A stretch of 49,260 nucleotides of DNA from Gammaproteobacteria bacterium (GTDB lineage Bacteria; Pseudomonadota; Gammaproteobacteria; Pseudomonadales; Azotimanducaceae): NCBI GenBank assembly GCA_028824555.1, contig JAPPDJ010000055.1:1-49260 (forward strand). The letters are read 5' to 3'. The notes beneath the pieces are model-generated. The model was given only the letters and a program-made list of their open reading frames with translations. It did not search any database and had not been told where the DNA came from. Positions 1 through 7,972 of the stretch are shown here, one piece after another (position 1 is the stretch's first letter; the number at the start of each line of letters is the position of its first letter). The position numbers and the translations under genes are program-made.

Positions 1-23
1 TGCGGCGCAGTGGAGGGCGGGCG

Positions 24-81
24 CCCTCCGAGAAACGGCGAGGAACGCCGTTTCTCGACTCCCCCGCGAGGAGGGAGTGAC
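24..81 (-). repeat. REP-like element, family 1 (reverse copy)
   Basis: Short extragenic palindromic element with two successive hairpins. Read on the minus strand it begins GTCACTCCC, has a C-run/G-run hairpin, then a second hairpin whose arms here are GAGAAACGGCG and CGCCGTTTCTC. Other copies have GAGAAAAGCG and CGCTTTTCTC, so the arms differ but still pair. It faces the forward copy at 126-193, giving an inverted pair. Bases 1-306 hold no convincing gene, only these repeats. Confidence 0.75.
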
Positions 82-125
82 GGGGCCCTCGCACTCCCAA
101 CAACGATGGTTGCGCGCGCTTTCCT

Positions 126-193
126 GTCACTCCCCCTCGAGGGGGAGTCGAGATAGCGTCCCCGCTTTTCTCGGAGGGGGGGCCGCCGACCCA
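126..193 (+). repeat. REP-like element, family 1 (forward copy)
   Basis: Forward copy of the same family: GTCACTCCCCC, a G-run arm, then a GAGATAGCG..CGCTTTTCTC stem (here with a mismatch), followed by the family tail GGCCGCCGACCC. Further copies are at 3864-3932, 45882-45932, 46017-46087 and 49201-49260. With the reverse copy at 24-81 it makes a REPIN-like inverted pair separated by about 44 bases. Confidence 0.75.
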
Positions 194-306
194 AAACCCC
201 GTACCGCCGCAATCCCCGACGAAGCCCCCTCCTTGTCACGCCCCCTTTTTCGTTTAACTGGTACAGGCTCCCGACACCACCCCCAGGGCTCGCCTTGTCC
301 ACGGCG

Positions 307-1092
307 CTAGCGTGACTGCCATTCGGGCGGCCGCTTCTCGGCAAACGCCCGGGCGCCCTCGACGGCATCCTCCGACGACCACACCGACTCGATCAACATC
401 GCCCCCATGCGACGCCCGTAGTCGAGCGGCACCTCGAGGCCAATGTGCGCCAGTTTGCGGGTGGCCCGCACCGCCAGCGGCGCGTTGGCGGCGATGGTCT
501 CGGCCATCTCGACCGCCACCGGCATGAGGTCCGACAACGTGGTCACCCGCGTCACCAGCCCCATGCGGAGCGCCTCTTGGGCATCCACGGGCTCGCCGGA
601 AAGCAGCAGCCACATGGCGTTGGAGAGACCCACCAAGCGAGGCAGGTTGAACGACCCACCCGGCGGGCACAGCCCTACCTTCACTTCCGCGAGCGCCATC
701 CGGGCGTTTTCAGAGCATATGCGGATGTCGCAGGTGAGCGCCTTCTCAAGCCCGCCGCCGTAGGCCGCGCCGTTGATGGCAGCGATGGTGGGCTTGCCGT
801 GATCGGCGCCGACACGCTCGAAGCGCGAAATCGGCGGATTGGCCGTCGGCGCCGCACTTGCGTTGGTATCCGCCTCTTCTTCCGCAGCTTCCTTGAGGTC
901 CCGCCCAGCACAAAAGGCGCGATCGCCGGCACCGGTGTAAATGCCAATCCATACATCATCGTCCGCCACGAACTCCGCTTCCGCCGCGCGCAGTTCCGCG
1001 CCCAAGGCCCGTCCCAGGGCATTCATGCGCTCGGGCCGATTGAGCGTGATGATCGCGACATGGCCGCGCTTCTCGTAGGTCACATAGGCCAT
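307..1092 (-). CDS. enoyl-CoA hydratase/isomerase (crotonase) family protein
   Basis: 261-residue crotonase-fold enzyme, expected to act on acyl-CoA esters in the cytoplasm. An oxyanion-hole type segment (AFCAGRDL) and a GAAYGGGLEKAL stretch are visible. Both acidic positions used by classical hydratases are present: Glu in GGGLE and Glu in LAEVKVGL, so hydratase chemistry is possible. The ATG giving MAYVTYEKRG was chosen because it matches the usual crotonase N-terminus; an upstream in-frame ATG at 1158 would add 22 basic, non-conserved residues. It is divergent from the CoA-transferase at 1245, with which it may share acyl-CoA metabolism. The exact substrate cannot be told from sequence. 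Confidence 0.88.
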   Translation of the reverse strand: MAYVTYEKRGHVAIITLNRPERMNALGRALGAELRAAEAEFVADDDVWIGIYTGAGDRAFCAGRDLKEAAEEEADTNASAAPTANPPISRFERVGADHGKPTIAAINGAAYGGGLEKALTCDIRICSENARMALAEVKVGLCPPGGSFNLPRLVGLSNAMWLLLSGEPVDAQEALRMGLVTRVTTLSDLMPVAVEMAETIAANAPLAVRATRKLAHIGLEVPLDYGRRMGAMLIESVWSSEDAVEGARAFAEKRPPEWQSR

Positions 1093-1244
1093 GCGGGGCC
1101 CCTCCCGTCGGTGTTTTCGTGCCGATGATGATAAGCGGGTGACCCGCGAACTCGACAACTCGACTACAGGCGCCGCGCCCGAACCGCCAAGCCCCGCCGA
1201 GTTCCGGCATCATTGGCAGGCGCAACGGGGAGAAGGGGATCCAC

Positions 1245-3851
1245 ATGCCGGCACCACTCGCGGGCCTTCGAATAGCCGACCTGTCAACTAGGCTGTCCGG
1301 AGCCTTCGCGGCGAGACTCTTCGGCGACTTCGGCGCCGACGTGCTGCTAGTGGAGCCACCGGACGGCCACCCACTTCGTTCCTTGCCGCCTTTCGCTGAC
1401 GACACCCCAGGCACCGCCCGCAGCGTCGCCCACGCCTACTTCCATTGGAACAAGCGCTCGGTGGTGTGTGCCGACGAGACCGAGGTGCGGGCGGCCATCA
1501 CCGGCGCCGACGTGATCGTAACCACCTGCGACGCACCCGCTCCCGAGCGTGCCGAGACCTTGGCTTCACTCCCCGCAGGCGCGGTGCATCTGTCCATCAC
1601 GCCGCACGGCCTCACCGACCCTCTCACCGGCACGCCCGGCAACAACCTCACCATGAGCGCCCGCGTCGGTTGGGCCTCCATCAACGGCGTAGCCGGCGAG
1701 CCGCCGCTGCAGTTGCCCCGCGACCAAGCCGGTGTGGTCGGCGGGGTTGCCGGTTTCATCACCGCCTGCGCGGCACTGCGCCGCCGCCACGCTGGCGACA
1801 CAGAGCTCGTGGACGTGAGCGAACTCGAAGCCTTCGCCCTAACCGTGCATCCGTGGGGCGTGGCCGCCGTGTATCAAGGCGTCGGGACGAGGAGCCTTCA
1901 GCCCGGGGGAGCGCGAGGGGCTTCCCCTCGCGAGAGGAGCCTTCAGCCCGGGGGAGCGCGAGGGGCTTCCCCTCGGGAGAGGAGCCTTCAGCCCGGGGGT
2001 GCGCGAGGGGCTTCCCCACGCGAGAGAAGCCCAGGCGGCGGACGCAAGCGCGGCGATCCGGGCCCGTTGTGGGACCTGGCCGACGGCCAGATGAACTTCG
2101 GCCTCGCCGACTTCCACAACTGGACCGAAGCCATGGACGCGATGAACCTGCCGGAGCTCGGCCGCCGCCCGGAACTCATTCCCGACATCGGCCGCCACTC
2201 CCAGCCCATGAAGGACGTCGTGGTTGGCATGGCGCACACCTTGCCCAAGATCGAGCGCTGGCCGCTGTTCCACAAGCTCGCACAGCTTCGCTGCGTCATC
2301 GGCGTGGTGCAAGACATGGACGACATCACCAAGAACGAGCAACTCAAGGCGCGCGAGTTCTTCGTCACCACCGAACTCGAAGGCAAGCGGGTGCGGGCAC
2401 CCGGCGCCCCCGCCAAGCTCTCGCCCTCGCCCTGGCGACTCACCAAGCCTGCTCCCAACCTTGCGCCGCAAGCCAGGCCCGCCTGGGCCGAAGCGCCACC
2501 GGCCGAACTCGCGAAGGCACCCGTCGACGCTGCGAGCCTCGCGGACGGGCCACTAGCTGGCGTGCGCGTGCTGAGTTTCGGCCAAGCGTGGTCCGGCACG
2601 TTTGGAACGGAACTCCTGGCTCTCTTGGGGGCAGATGTGGTGCAGATAGCCTCCCTGCACCGACCCGACGCATTTCGTCGCATTCGCAACACCGTGCCGA
2701 AGGGGGTCGAGCACGCAACCCGGCTTCAACACGCCGCCAACACCCAAGGCCACTACAACTCCGTCAACTTGCACAAGCGCGAAATCACCTTGGATCTGCG
2801 CAAGGACCGCGGCCGGGAGATCCTCTGGCAGTTGCTTGCCAAGTTCGACATCGTCGCGGACAACTTCCGCCCGGGCGTGCTGCCCTCGTGGGGCATCACC
2901 CTCGAGAAGCTGCATCGGCTGCGCCCAGGCATGATCTGGGCTTCGATTTCGGGCTATGGCGAGTCAGGCCCTTACCGCGACTATCCCGCCAATGGAGCCA
3001 CCACGGAACCCATGGCGGGGCTGTCATCGCTGCATGGCTACGAAGGCGAGGTTCCCATCGAGGAGTCCCCGGACGGCGTTCCGCGCCAGCGCGGCCCCGC
3101 CATGAACACCGGCGGCCTGTTCCCAGACCCGGTGGGCGGCTATTTCCTCGTCGCCACCATCATGGCGGCGCTGGCGCATCGGGACCGCACCGGCGAGGCA
3201 CAGCGGGTGGACCTATCGATGATGGAGTCCGTCGCCGCCGTGGTGGGCGATGCCTTGATCGAATACGACGCAACCGGCCGCAAGCCGGGGCCGCGCGGCA
3301 ACCACCATCCGCGCATTGCACCGCATGCCGTCTATCCGGCCCGGGACGGCGAATGGCTGGCGCTCGCCGCCGAAACCGAGGCCGCATGGCGTGCGTTCGT
3401 CGTCCACACAGGAGAGCCGCGCCTGGGTTCCCCGCAGTTCGCAACCGAGGCGTTGCGCAAAGCCAACGAGTCTGAACTCGACGAGGTCATCGGCGAGTGG
3501 AGCCAAGGCCAGGACGCCTTCGCCGCGGAGCACGAACTGGGCCAGCTTGGCCTCTGCGCCGCCAGAGTCACGCCCCTCTACGAAATCTACAGCCGCCCCG
3601 ACCCCCACTTCGCCGAGTCTGGCTTCGTCAGCCAAATCGACCACCCGGAGGCCGGCCCCACTTGGCTACCTGGTCGCCCCTGGCGCTTCTCCGCCGCCCC
3701 CTCAACACCCATCCGCGGCGCTCCGTGCGTCGGTGAGCACAGCCGCGAAGTCCTGGCACACGAGCTCGGCATCGACGACACCGCTTACGAAGAACTCGTG
3801 GCGACCGGCATAACCGGCACCTTGGACGAGGCACCCAAGCACGGCTACTAA
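1245..3851 (+). CDS. tandem CaiB/BaiF (class III) CoA-transferase with in-frame repeat insertion
   Basis: 868-residue protein made of two class III CoA-transferase units, roughly residues 1-400 and 430-868, each starting with an LAGLR/LAGVR type segment. Single-domain relatives are about 400 residues. The C-terminal unit looks complete: NTGGLFPDPVGGYF contains the Asp expected to form the acyl anhydride. The N-terminal unit has RDQAGVVGG in the matching place. Residues about 216-261 are three copies of a 15-residue repeat (RSLQPGGARGASPRE) encoded by a 45-bp DNA repeat found elsewhere in the window; this looks like an insertion in a loop before PLWDLADG. A purine-rich AGAAGGGG lies just upstream of the ATG. 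Substrates are not predictable. Confidence 0.87.
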   Translation: MPAPLAGLRIADLSTRLSGAFAARLFGDFGADVLLVEPPDGHPLRSLPPFADDTPGTARSVAHAYFHWNKRSVVCADETEVRAAITGADVIVTTCDAPAPERAETLASLPAGAVHLSITPHGLTDPLTGTPGNNLTMSARVGWASINGVAGEPPLQLPRDQAGVVGGVAGFITACAALRRRHAGDTELVDVSELEAFALTVHPWGVAAVYQGVGTRSLQPGGARGASPRERSLQPGGARGASPRERSLQPGGARGASPRERSPGGGRKRGDPGPLWDLADGQMNFGLADFHNWTEAMDAMNLPELGRRPELIPDIGRHSQPMKDVVVGMAHTLPKIERWPLFHKLAQLRCVIGVVQDMDDITKNEQLKAREFFVTTELEGKRVRAPGAPAKLSPSPWRLTKPAPNLAPQARPAWAEAPPAELAKAPVDAASLADGPLAGVRVLSFGQAWSGTFGTELLALLGADVVQIASLHRPDAFRRIRNTVPKGVEHATRLQHAANTQGHYNSVNLHKREITLDLRKDRGREILWQLLAKFDIVADNFRPGVLPSWGITLEKLHRLRPGMIWASISGYGESGPYRDYPANGATTEPMAGLSSLHGYEGEVPIEESPDGVPRQRGPAMNTGGLFPDPVGGYFLVATIMAALAHRDRTGEAQRVDLSMMESVAAVVGDALIEYDATGRKPGPRGNHHPRIAPHAVYPARDGEWLALAAETEAAWRAFVVHTGEPRLGSPQFATEALRKANESELDEVIGEWSQGQDAFAAEHELGQLGLCAARVTPLYEIYSRPDPHFAESGFVSQIDHPEAGPTWLPGRPWRFSAAPSTPIRGAPCVGEHSREVLAHELGIDDTAYEELVATGITGTLDEAPKHGY
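1892..2026 (+). repeat. 45-bp tandem repeat, 3 copies, inside the CoA-transferase gene
   Basis: Three consecutive 45-bp units starting at 1892, 1937 and 1982. Each carries the hairpin core GCGAGGGGCTTCCCCTCGC; the third copy has a substitution that weakens it (CCCCACGC). The reading frame through the repeat is RSLQPGGARGASPRE, a different frame from that used at 39.4 and 41.6 kb. Unit length is a multiple of three, so the host frame stays open. Confidence 0.93.
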
Positions 3852-3863
3852 CGCACTTTTCCT

Positions 3864-3932
3864 GTCACTCCCCCCTCGAGGGGGAGTCGAGAAAAGCGTC
3901 CCCGCTTTTCTCGGAGGGGGGGCCGCCGACCC
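3864..3932 (+). repeat. REP-like element, family 1
   Basis: Single forward copy directly after the CoA-transferase gene, with both hairpins intact (CTCCCCC/GGGGGAG and GAGAAAAGCG/CGCTTTTCTC) and the GGCCGCCGACCC tail. It could stabilise or end the transcript, though no T-tract follows. Confidence 0.75.
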
Positions 3933-3973
3933 AACGCCCGGACACCCCAATCCCCGAACGAAGCCCCTCCTAG

Positions 3974-4020
3974 CGCGCCCTAACGGGCGCGTTGGCAGTT
4001 CGCCGCACGAATTGCTGGCC
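3974..4020 (+). repeat. palindromic element, family 2 (GGCAGTTCG type)
   Basis: Two short hairpins in a row: GCGCCC-like/GGGCGC, then GGCAGTTCG paired with CGAATTGC, ending TGGCC. Related copies are at 34187-34227 and 48399-48444, with reversed partial copies near 42648 and 23373. It lies in the convergent gap before the gmk stop codon. Confidence 0.65.
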
Positions 4021-4043
4021 GCCAAGACTGGCCCCAAGCCCTC

Positions 4044-4685
4044 TCAACTACCTTCCAGCAATTGCCCAAGAAGGGCCCGGTGGTCTTCCCGCGTCGGCGG
4101 CCTCTCGTCGCGGCAACCTTCGACGATTGCCGCGAGTTGCCGCGTCGCCACTTCGAAATCGTCGTTCACCACGAGGTGATCGAAGTCGGCGTGCTGGCCC
4201 AGTTCGCGGGTGGCTTCCTCCATCCGCCGGGCGATAACCTCCGGCCGGTCCTGTCCGCGCCCTTCGATGCGTGCGCGCAAGGCCCCGCGCGACGGCGGCA
4301 GGATGAACACCGTCACGGCGCCGGGCCAGGCCGTGCGCACTTGCGCCGCGCCTTGCCAGTCAATTTCGAGGATGACGTCGCGGCCACAGCGAACCTGTTC
4401 GAGCACTGCCTGTCGCGACGTGCCGTAGGCGTGGCCGAAAACGCTGGCATGTTCAAGGAACTCCCCGGCGTCGCGCATGGCCCGGAAATCGGCTGACGAG
4501 ACGAAGTGGTAGTCGCGCCCGTCCACGTCGGTCGGGCGCGGCGGCCGCGTCGTGTGCGACACCGAAACCGCCAAGCGGTCGTCCCCGGCCACGAGGGCCC
4601 GCACGAGGCTGGTCTTACCGGCGCCGGACGGCGCCGAAATCACGAACAGCAGGGGCTGGCGCCCGCCGGCTGGTGCCGCGGTCAT
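4044..4685 (-). CDS. gmk: guanylate kinase
   Basis: 213-residue cytoplasmic enzyme that phosphorylates GMP (and dGMP) with ATP to GDP. The P-loop SAPSGAGKTS lies at residues 17-26 (Lys24), followed by SHTTRPPRPTDVDGRDYHF, the GMP-binding segment, and later ILEIDWQGA. Length is normal for the family. Its ATG overlaps the TGA of yicC by 4 bases, so the two genes are translationally coupled and transcribed yicC-gmk. rpoZ, which often follows gmk, is absent here; a repeat-rich gap follows instead. Confidence 0.97.
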   Translation of the reverse strand: MTAAPAGGRQPLLFVISAPSGAGKTSLVRALVAGDDRLAVSVSHTTRPPRPTDVDGRDYHFVSSADFRAMRDAGEFLEHASVFGHAYGTSRQAVLEQVRCGRDVILEIDWQGAAQVRTAWPGAVTVFILPPSRGALRARIEGRGQDRPEVIARRMEEATRELGQHADFDHLVVNDDFEVATRQLAAIVEGCRDERPPTREDHRALLGQLLEGS

Positions 4686-5527
4686 TCGACGTTCTGCACC
4701 TGTTCCCGCATCTGCTCGATGGCGACCTTGATATCCACCGCAGCATGCGCTGCCTCCGGCAACACCGCCTTCGCGCCGAGCGTGTTGGCCTCACGCCCCA
4801 ATTCCTGCATCAGGAAATCGAGGCGGCGGCCACACGGGCCATCGCCGGCCAGTGCCGCCCGAGCCTCTGCCAGATGCAGATCCAGTCGATCGAGTTCCTC
4901 CGCCACATCCGCCTTCTGCAGCAGCAGAGCGAGTTCCTGTTCCAAGCGCTCCGCGTTCACGGAAACCTTGAGCGCTTGGGCCGCTCGTGCCAACCGATCC
5001 CGCATCGCCTGCACCTGCTGCGCGGCGAGTGCGCGCACCTTGGCCGTGGTCTCTGCGGCGGTGTCCAGCCGCTCCTCGATCAGCGCCTGGATCTGCGCTC
5101 CCTCCGCCGTCCGTCGGGCGGCAAGTTCCGTCAACGCGTCATCGAACGTCCGTGTGGCGTCGCGGCGCAGTTCCGCCAACCCCGTTTCGCTCTCCTTCAG
5201 CACGCCGGGCCAACGCAGCACGTCCAGCAGGTTCGGCTCCGCCAACGCCGGCGCTCGGCTTCGCAGTTGGCTCAATGCACCGAGCAGCTCGCCCAATGCG
5301 TCCTCATCGAGCTCCGTCGTGCTGCCAGATTCCGCGACACGAAGCGTCGCGTCCACCTTCCCCCGCCCGAGCCGAGCCCGAGCCGCCTCGCGCAAGGAAG
5401 GCTCGAGGCCCCTCAGCGACTCCGGCAAACGGAAAACAAGCTCCAGATAGCGATGATTGACGGAACGGACTTCCCAAACCAAGAAGCCTCGTGCGGCACG
5501 GGCAAAAGCGGTCATGCTGGCAATCAT
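4682..5527 (-). CDS. yicC: YicC family endoribonuclease
   Basis: 281-residue member of the YicC family. The N-terminus MIASMTAFARA and the C-terminal DFLMQELGREANTLG segment are typical. Homologues are reported to be stress-linked RNases; that role is family knowledge, not visible here. The middle is Glu/Arg/Ala rich and helical. The start ATG at 5527 gives the usual MI.SMTAFAR beginning. It is divergent from rph across 100 bases and overlaps gmk downstream. Confidence 0.95.
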   Translation of the reverse strand: MIASMTAFARAARGFLVWEVRSVNHRYLELVFRLPESLRGLEPSLREAARARLGRGKVDATLRVAESGSTTELDEDALGELLGALSQLRSRAPALAEPNLLDVLRWPGVLKESETGLAELRRDATRTFDDALTELAARRTAEGAQIQALIEERLDTAAETTAKVRALAAQQVQAMRDRLARAAQALKVSVNAERLEQELALLLQKADVAEELDRLDLHLAEARAALAGDGPCGRRLDFLMQELGREANTLGAKAVLPEAAHAAVDIKVAIEQMREQVQNVE

Positions 5528-5586
5528 CCGGGCATTCTACTTTGGCGAACCGCGCGGCCCCTGGCCGAACGACGGGAGAGCGTTCG

Positions 5587-5592
5587 TATAAT
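5587..5592 (+). promoter_or_regulatory. candidate -10 box for rph-pyrE
   Basis: A perfect TATAAT lies 36 bases before the rph GTG in the yicC/rph divergent gap. No convincing -35 hexamer is seen at 17 bases, so this is only a candidate sigma-70 promoter. Confidence 0.4.
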
Positions 5593-5627
5593 CCGCGCCC
5601 CTCAAGAGATTCCACTACGGAGCAACC

Positions 5628-6386
5628 GTGTCCGGCAGCCAGCGTCCGAGCGGTCGAGCGGCCGACGAACTGCGCCAAGTGCGCCTCACCCGCGAATTCA
5701 CCAAGCATCCAGCCGGGTCCGTGCTGGTGGAGTTCGGCGACACCCGCGTACTCTGCACGGCTAGCGTCGAGGATCAGGTGCCTCGTTTCCTGCGCGGCAG
5801 TCGTCGCGGCTGGATCACGGCCGAGTACGGCATGTTGCCGGGCGCCACCCACACCCGTACCGACCGCGAGGCCGTGCGCGGCAAGCAGGGTGGTCGCACC
5901 GTGGAGATCCAGCGCCTGATCGGCCGTTCGCTGCGGCAAGCGGTGGATTTGCGGCGCTTGGGCGAGCGCACCATCAAGCTCGATTGCGACGTCATCCAAG
6001 CCGACGGCGGCACCCGCACCGCCTCAATCACCGGCGCTTGCGTGGCGCTGGCGGACGCCGTGGGCAAGGTGGCGCCCAAGGCCTTTCGCGGTTTCGTGGC
6101 TTCGGTTTCGGTCGGGGTTTTCAAGGGCGAATGCGTGCTCGACCTCGACTATGGGGAAGATTCCACCGCCGACACCGACATGAACGTCGTGATGATGCAA
6201 GGGCACGGCTTTATCGAAGTGCAGGGCACCGCCGAAGGCAGCCCCTTTGCCCGCGAATCGCTGAATCGACTCCTGGACCTTGCCGAGTCGGGCATCGAGA
6301 CGCTGTTCGAAAGGCAGCGCGAAGCCTTGGGGAGCCTTGCGCCCGTGGTGAGCCTTCCGGCCGCAGAGACAGACGGCCGCCCGTGA
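5628..6386 (+). CDS. rph: ribonuclease PH
   Basis: 252-residue phosphorolytic 3'-5' exoribonuclease that trims tRNA 3' ends using phosphate. Visible signatures are [35 protein letters not shown] and [20 protein letters not shown], with Asp residues in the acidic cluster ([16 protein letters not shown]). Start is GTG at 5628 with a GGAG motif seven bases upstream. The final GTGA overlaps the GTG start of pyrE, so the two are co-translated as in many gammaproteobacteria. Confidence 0.97.
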   Translation: MSGSQRPSGRAADELRQVRLTREFTKHPAGSVLVEFGDTRVLCTASVEDQVPRFLRGSRRGWITAEYGMLPGATHTRTDREAVRGKQGGRTVEIQRLIGRSLRQAVDLRRLGERTIKLDCDVIQADGGTRTASITGACVALADAVGKVAPKAFRGFVASVSVGVFKGECVLDLDYGEDSTADTDMNVVMMQGHGFIEVQGTAEGSPFARESLNRLLDLAESGIETLFERQREALGSLAPVVSLPAAETDGRP

Positions 6387-7042
6387 ACGACATCATCTCG
6401 GAGCTGATCGATTCGGACGTGCTGCACTTCGGCGACTTCGTCCTCAAGTCTGGCCGCCGGGCGCCGTTCTTCTTCAACCTCGGCAACCTCTCCTCCGGTG
6501 CGTCCATGCGCCGGCTCGGCAACGCCTATGCCGATTGCCTGATGACGTTCGAGCCCTTGCCGGAGGTGATCTTCGGCCCCGCCTATAAGGGCATCTCCCT
6601 CGCGGTCGCTGCCGCCACGGCGTTGGCCGAACGCGGCATCGACATCCACTACGCCCACGACCGCAAGGAAGCCAAGACCCACGGCGAGGGCGGCACGCTG
6701 GTGGGCGCATCGATGGCGGGCCGACGGGTGGTCATCGTCGACGACGTCATCTCCGACGGAACCGCCAAGATCGAGTCGGCGCGCCTAATCGAGAGCGTCG
6801 GCGGCAAGGTGCAGGGAGTCGTCGTCGCCCTCGACCGCCAAGAACTCGCCGACGATCACCGCACAGCGGTGCAACTCCTTCACCAGCGCCTGTCCATTCC
6901 TGTGCTAAGCGTCACCAACGTAGACGCGGTGCTGGAACACCTCCAGTCCGACCCCAATCACCACGACGCAGCACGCCGCATAACCGAACACATGAAACGC
7001 CACCGCCCAAGCCCTGCCAGCCTCCCGCACGACTCGACCTAG
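6383..7042 (+). CDS. pyrE: orotate phosphoribosyltransferase
   Basis: 219-residue cytoplasmic enzyme joining orotate and PRPP to give OMP in pyrimidine synthesis. The PRPP-binding loop [14 protein letters not shown] and the [13 protein letters not shown] and GPAYKGI segments are clear. The GTG start lies within the rph stop (GTGA overlap of 4 bases). The last about 15 residues ([14 protein letters not shown]) look like a non-conserved tail. Confidence 0.97.
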   Translation: MNDIISELIDSDVLHFGDFVLKSGRRAPFFFNLGNLSSGASMRRLGNAYADCLMTFEPLPEVIFGPAYKGISLAVAAATALAERGIDIHYAHDRKEAKTHGEGGTLVGASMAGRRVVIVDDVISDGTAKIESARLIESVGGKVQGVVVALDRQELADDHRTAVQLLHQRLSIPVLSVTNVDAVLEHLQSDPNHHDAARRITEHMKRHRPSPASLPHDST

Positions 7043-7089
7043 CCTCGTGCAGCCTCTGCATCCCAAGACGCCGGGATGCTGAGCAAATC

Positions 7090-7113
7090 GTAGGGGCGGG
7101 ACTTGTCCCCTAC
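7090..7113. repeat. palindromic element, family 3 (GTAGGGGCGGG type)
   Basis: Self-complementary element with arms GTAGGGG and CCCCTAC and an inner GGGACTTGTCCC hairpin. Similar sequences occur at 18649-18742, 19694-19733, 40614-40640 and 42605-42701. It sits in the 117-base convergent gap between pyrE and the methyltransferase. Confidence 0.65.
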
Positions 7114-7159
7114 GGCCCTCGCACCGCACATGCCTCGTTCGTCGGGAGGCGGAGCCGCA

Positions 7160-7969
7160 CTACGGGCTGTAGCGCACGACCCAAGCCTCCTCGCTGGGCC
7201 ACGACTGCGCCCACTCCGGGTCAGCCCACGTGTAACGCGTGCTTGCGCCTGGGGGTGCGCCGAGTTCGAGGAGGCGTTCGATGGCGAAGCCGTTGGCTGT
7301 GAGGAGGTCGATCCATTTGCCGTGGGGGAGGTAGAACTCCACGGCTTCCTCGTCGGGCCAGGTGATGCTGTGCAGGCCAAAGTATGGCCGTTGGAGTTCT
7401 GTTTGCATCCCGTCCTCCTCGGCATCCGGCATGCAGATTACCGAGATGGTGGCGTTGGTCATGAAGACAAGTCCGGCGCCGGGGCGGAGGATTCGGGCGG
7501 CTTCGGGAATCCACTGGTAGGGGTCCGCCCAGAGGGCAGCGCCGTATTCGGAGATGGCGAAATCGAAGGTGTTGTCGGGAAAGGGGAGGCGTTCGCCGTA
7601 GCCTTCCACCAGCGCAACCGGCAGATCGTGTTCGGCGCGCAGGCGCTTGGCGGTGGCGAGTTGGTTCGGGGTTGGGTCGATGCCCACCGCGGTGCCGCCG
7701 CGGCGTGCCATCCACGCGGAGACATAGCCGGCGCCGCAGCCGATCTCGAGGCACTGCTTGCCGGTTAGATCGTTCGGCAGAAGCCCGAGCTCGCTTTCGG
7801 GCAGGCGCCAGATGCCCCAATAAGGTTCGTTCGATGCCCACGAGCGTTCGGCGGGCTCGACATAGTCAGCGGCATTGACCTGCCATGCCGCACGATTGCG
7901 GCGAACGTGGTCCGGCAATGTGCGGTTCGAGTCGGAAGACCGGCCGGCATTCGACTTTGGTGTTGCCAC
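7160..7969 (-). CDS. class I SAM-dependent methyltransferase
   Basis: 269-residue protein with a Rossmann-type methyltransferase core. Motif I is CLEIGCGAGYVSAWMA; an acidic residue follows in AVGIDPTPN, then LPFPDNTFDFAISEYGAALW and the post-core ILRPGAGLVFM. These match the Methyltransf_11 family; the substrate is unknown. The start is GTG (MATPKSNAG), 3 bases after the stop of the M28 peptidase, so the two are probably one transcript. Confidence 0.88.
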   Translation of the reverse strand: MATPKSNAGRSSDSNRTLPDHVRRNRAAWQVNAADYVEPAERSWASNEPYWGIWRLPESELGLLPNDLTGKQCLEIGCGAGYVSAWMARRGGTAVGIDPTPNQLATAKRLRAEHDLPVALVEGYGERLPFPDNTFDFAISEYGAALWADPYQWIPEAARILRPGAGLVFMTNATISVICMPDAEEDGMQTELQRPYFGLHSITWPDEEAVEFYLPHGKWIDLLTANGFAIERLLELGAPPGASTRYTWADPEWAQSWPSEEAWVVRYSP

Positions 7970-7972
7970 CGG

